Origin: a virus
Virus record (IMG/VR): IMGVR_UViG_3300029258_001506
Location: 1-64,000 of that record
DNA length: 64,000 nt
Reading direction: 5' to 3' (one strand)
A program made the translations under genes and the position numbers. Within the stretch, counting starts at the first letter, position 1; each line of letters starts with the position of its first letter. This document shows, one piece after another, positions 62,937 to 64,000 of the stretch. A model generated the notes under the pieces. It was given only the letters and a program-made list of their open reading frames with translations, did no database searches and was not told the DNA's origin.

Positions 62937-63242
62937 ATGTTCATCAACTTGACCGTCCCGATGCCAGTGAGCACCGACGGCACCGGTGAAGGGGAAGCCG
63001 TCGACGTGGGAGGGATGGAAAATCTCACGTACGACATGAAGCTCGACGGGGCCGTGCTGACGGGCAACCTCGAGGGCAGCTACAGTTCCGGCGGACAGCC
63101 GAACGATCCGAACTGGACAACCATCGCGGCGATCGCCGACGGCGGTGGAGATGTGACCGCGGCGTACGCGCGGGTCCGCCTCAACGTCTCGGCCTACACC
63201 TCCGGGACACCGCGCGTCGAGTTCAACGGGGTTCGGCGATGA
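62937..63242 (+). CDS. Virion surface protein, paralogue of preceding C-terminus
   Basis: 101 residues from ATG 62937 (AGGGGAGAGCAGG upstream). 'MFINLTVPMPV' mirrors 'MFTNLTVDWPR' of the previous gene, and 'AAYARVRLNVSAYTSGTPRV' matches its C-terminus, so this is a shortened duplicate. Overlaps the portal start by ATGA. Decoration or neck role inferred. Confidence 0.65.
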   Translation: MFINLTVPMPVSTDGTGEGEAVDVGGMENLTYDMKLDGAVLTGNLEGSYSSGGQPNDPNWTTIAAIADGGGDVTAAYARVRLNVSAYTSGTPRVEFNGVRR

Positions 63243-64000
63243 CGGGAAAGCCGAGCAAGCGACAGCGGAGACAGGCGCGGACAAGGGAGGCGCTCAAGGG
63301 TGACCGCTCGGCGCGCGTCGCGCTGGTCAAGGCCCGCGTAATCTCCGGCGCGTCGGTCGACGAGGTTGCGGCCATCCAGTCGATCACCGACGCCGAGCGG
63401 TTCTACAACGAGCACGACGCGATCATTCCGCCGTACGACCCGGTCGGGTTGATGTCCGCGTACGAGTTCTCGAACGCGCTGCGCCAGAACATCGACGCGT
63501 ATGTCCAGAACATCGAGGGGTTCGGGCATCACTTCAAGGCACGGATCGACCTCGACGCCGATGGCGCGCTCGAGCGGGTCCGTGAGGCGATGATCGTCGA
63601 GCAGTATCACGACCAGCTCGCCGAGCAGGACGCGGCAGCAGACGAGGCCAGGGCGCGCGGAGAGGAACCTCCGGACGAGGACGAGGATCAGCCGGACAAC
63701 GAGACACAGATCGCCGTCCCGACCGACGAGGAAGTCAAGAAGCGGATCGAGGAGCTGCGCGGGGAGATCCGTCTGCAAAAGATGGTGGCGCAGGCGTGGT
63801 TCGAGAACGCCGGCGCGGACGGGGTCTCGTTCTCCGAGCTGCGCAAGCGCAAGCGCGCCGAGCAGGAGATCATCGGACACGGATGCTGGGAGGCCGTGCG
63901 CGACAACCGCGGCCGGCTGCGGCGCTTCGCTCACGTCCCGGCCTTCACCGTCTACCCGGTCAAGGACGACGGGGAGCGGGTCGAGTCCGAGGAAGTCGAG
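63239..64000 (+). CDS. Portal protein, 3' end outside window
   Basis: 254 residues visible from ATG 63239, frame open to the right edge. 'PPYDPVGLMSAYEFSNALRQ' then NIDAYVQNIEGFGHHF, an acidic insert, and 'SFSELRKRKRAEQEIIGHGC' followed by WEAVRDNRGRLRRFAHVP are PBSX/phage portal signatures. Position after TerL is standard. Remaining C-terminus and head genes lie beyond the window. Confidence 0.85.
   Translation, partial: MTGKPSKRQRRQARTREALKGDRSARVALVKARVISGASVDEVAAIQSITDAERFYNEHDAIIPPYDPVGLMSAYEFSNALRQNIDAYVQNIEGFGHHFKARIDLDADGALERVREAMIVEQYHDQLAEQDAAADEARARGEEPPDEDEDQPDNETQIAVPTDEEVKKRIEELRGEIRLQKMVAQAWFENAGADGVSFSELRKRKRAEQEIIGHGCWEAVRDNRGRLRRFAHVPAFTVYPVKDDGERVESEEVE

Noticed and set aside
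1-64000. Integrase, excisionase or attachment site
   Set aside because: No tyrosine or serine recombinase motifs were recognised, and no duplicated att-like sequence was seen. Lysogeny cannot be judged from this window.

Overview
The window is a piece of a tailed, double-stranded DNA bacteriophage (or prophage) genome. It is GC-rich, packed almost entirely with plus-strand genes that overlap by ATGA or GTGA, and carries hallmark proteins: a large terminase subunit, a portal, a P2 gpI-like baseplate protein, tail fibres, a lytic transglycosylase, a DnaB helicase and a YqaJ/RecT recombination pair. It is incomplete at both ends: the first gene is cut at its 5' end and the portal gene is cut at its 3' end. 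The head and tail morphogenesis genes expected between portal and fibres are missing, so the window probably spans the break of a circularly permuted or partial assembly. Two carried proteins are Cys-rich and Asp-rich lipoprotein-like, one with a (D-T/A-D) run. This style is typical of Myxococcota, Bradymonadota and related 'deltaproteobacterial' groups, so a Gram-negative host of that kind is the best guess. The host is inferred, not proven.

Layout. 1-12.7 kb: repetitive tail fibre, gpI-like baseplate protein with beta modules, a second fibre-like protein, a coiled-coil/membrane protein and two paralogous surface proteins. 12.7-14.0 kb: an insulated accessory cassette with its own promoter and terminator, encoding a zinc-ribbon protein, a lipoprotein and a stand-alone CheY-like receiver. 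14.0-21.2 kb: HicB-like protein, Cro-like regulator, YqaJ exonuclease, RecT annealase, winged-helix proteins, a replication initiator with an iteron array inside the gene, and DnaB. 21.2-26 kb: a caspase-like His/Cys protein, small membrane proteins, a membrane-anchored lytic transglycosylase (probable lysis genes), a structural-type protein and an HNH protein.

26-46 kb: the early or accessory region. It is organised by eight copies of a promoter cassette: A-tract, TTGACA, 17-bp spacer containing TGACA/TGTCA arms, extended -10, then ATGATG at the predicted +1. Genes here include a RecF/SbcC-like ATPase, a radical SAM protein, an N6-adenine-type methyltransferase, an SNF2-like helicase, a PD-(D/E)XK nuclease, two PAPS-reductase-like PP-loop enzymes, ASCH-type proteins and many small zinc-ribbon proteins. 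A 312-nt region closed by an 18-bp stem (28190-28501) and two tRNA-like acceptor/T-arm structures are also here. 46-53 kb: small proteins, a Toprim protein, then an RHH regulator with five 11-bp iterons in front of it and a probable small terminase. 53-58.4 kb: a modular block whose gene junctions share a repeated sequence, a pentapeptide-repeat protein, and a lower-GC segment with a C5-cytosine methyltransferase that overlaps a second family-like reading frame. 58.4-64 kb: second Cys-rich exported protein, metallopeptidase, ParB-like protein, large terminase, two paralogous surface proteins and the portal.

How it fits together: YqaJ/RecT, initiator and DnaB give replication and recombination; the repeated promoters probably co-regulate many small host-takeover operons; the methyltransferases and possibly the PP-loop and radical SAM enzymes modify DNA or nucleotides; the lipoprotein/receiver cassette looks like a moron acting on the host surface or its signalling. 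All functions are read from sequence motifs by eye. No database search was run.
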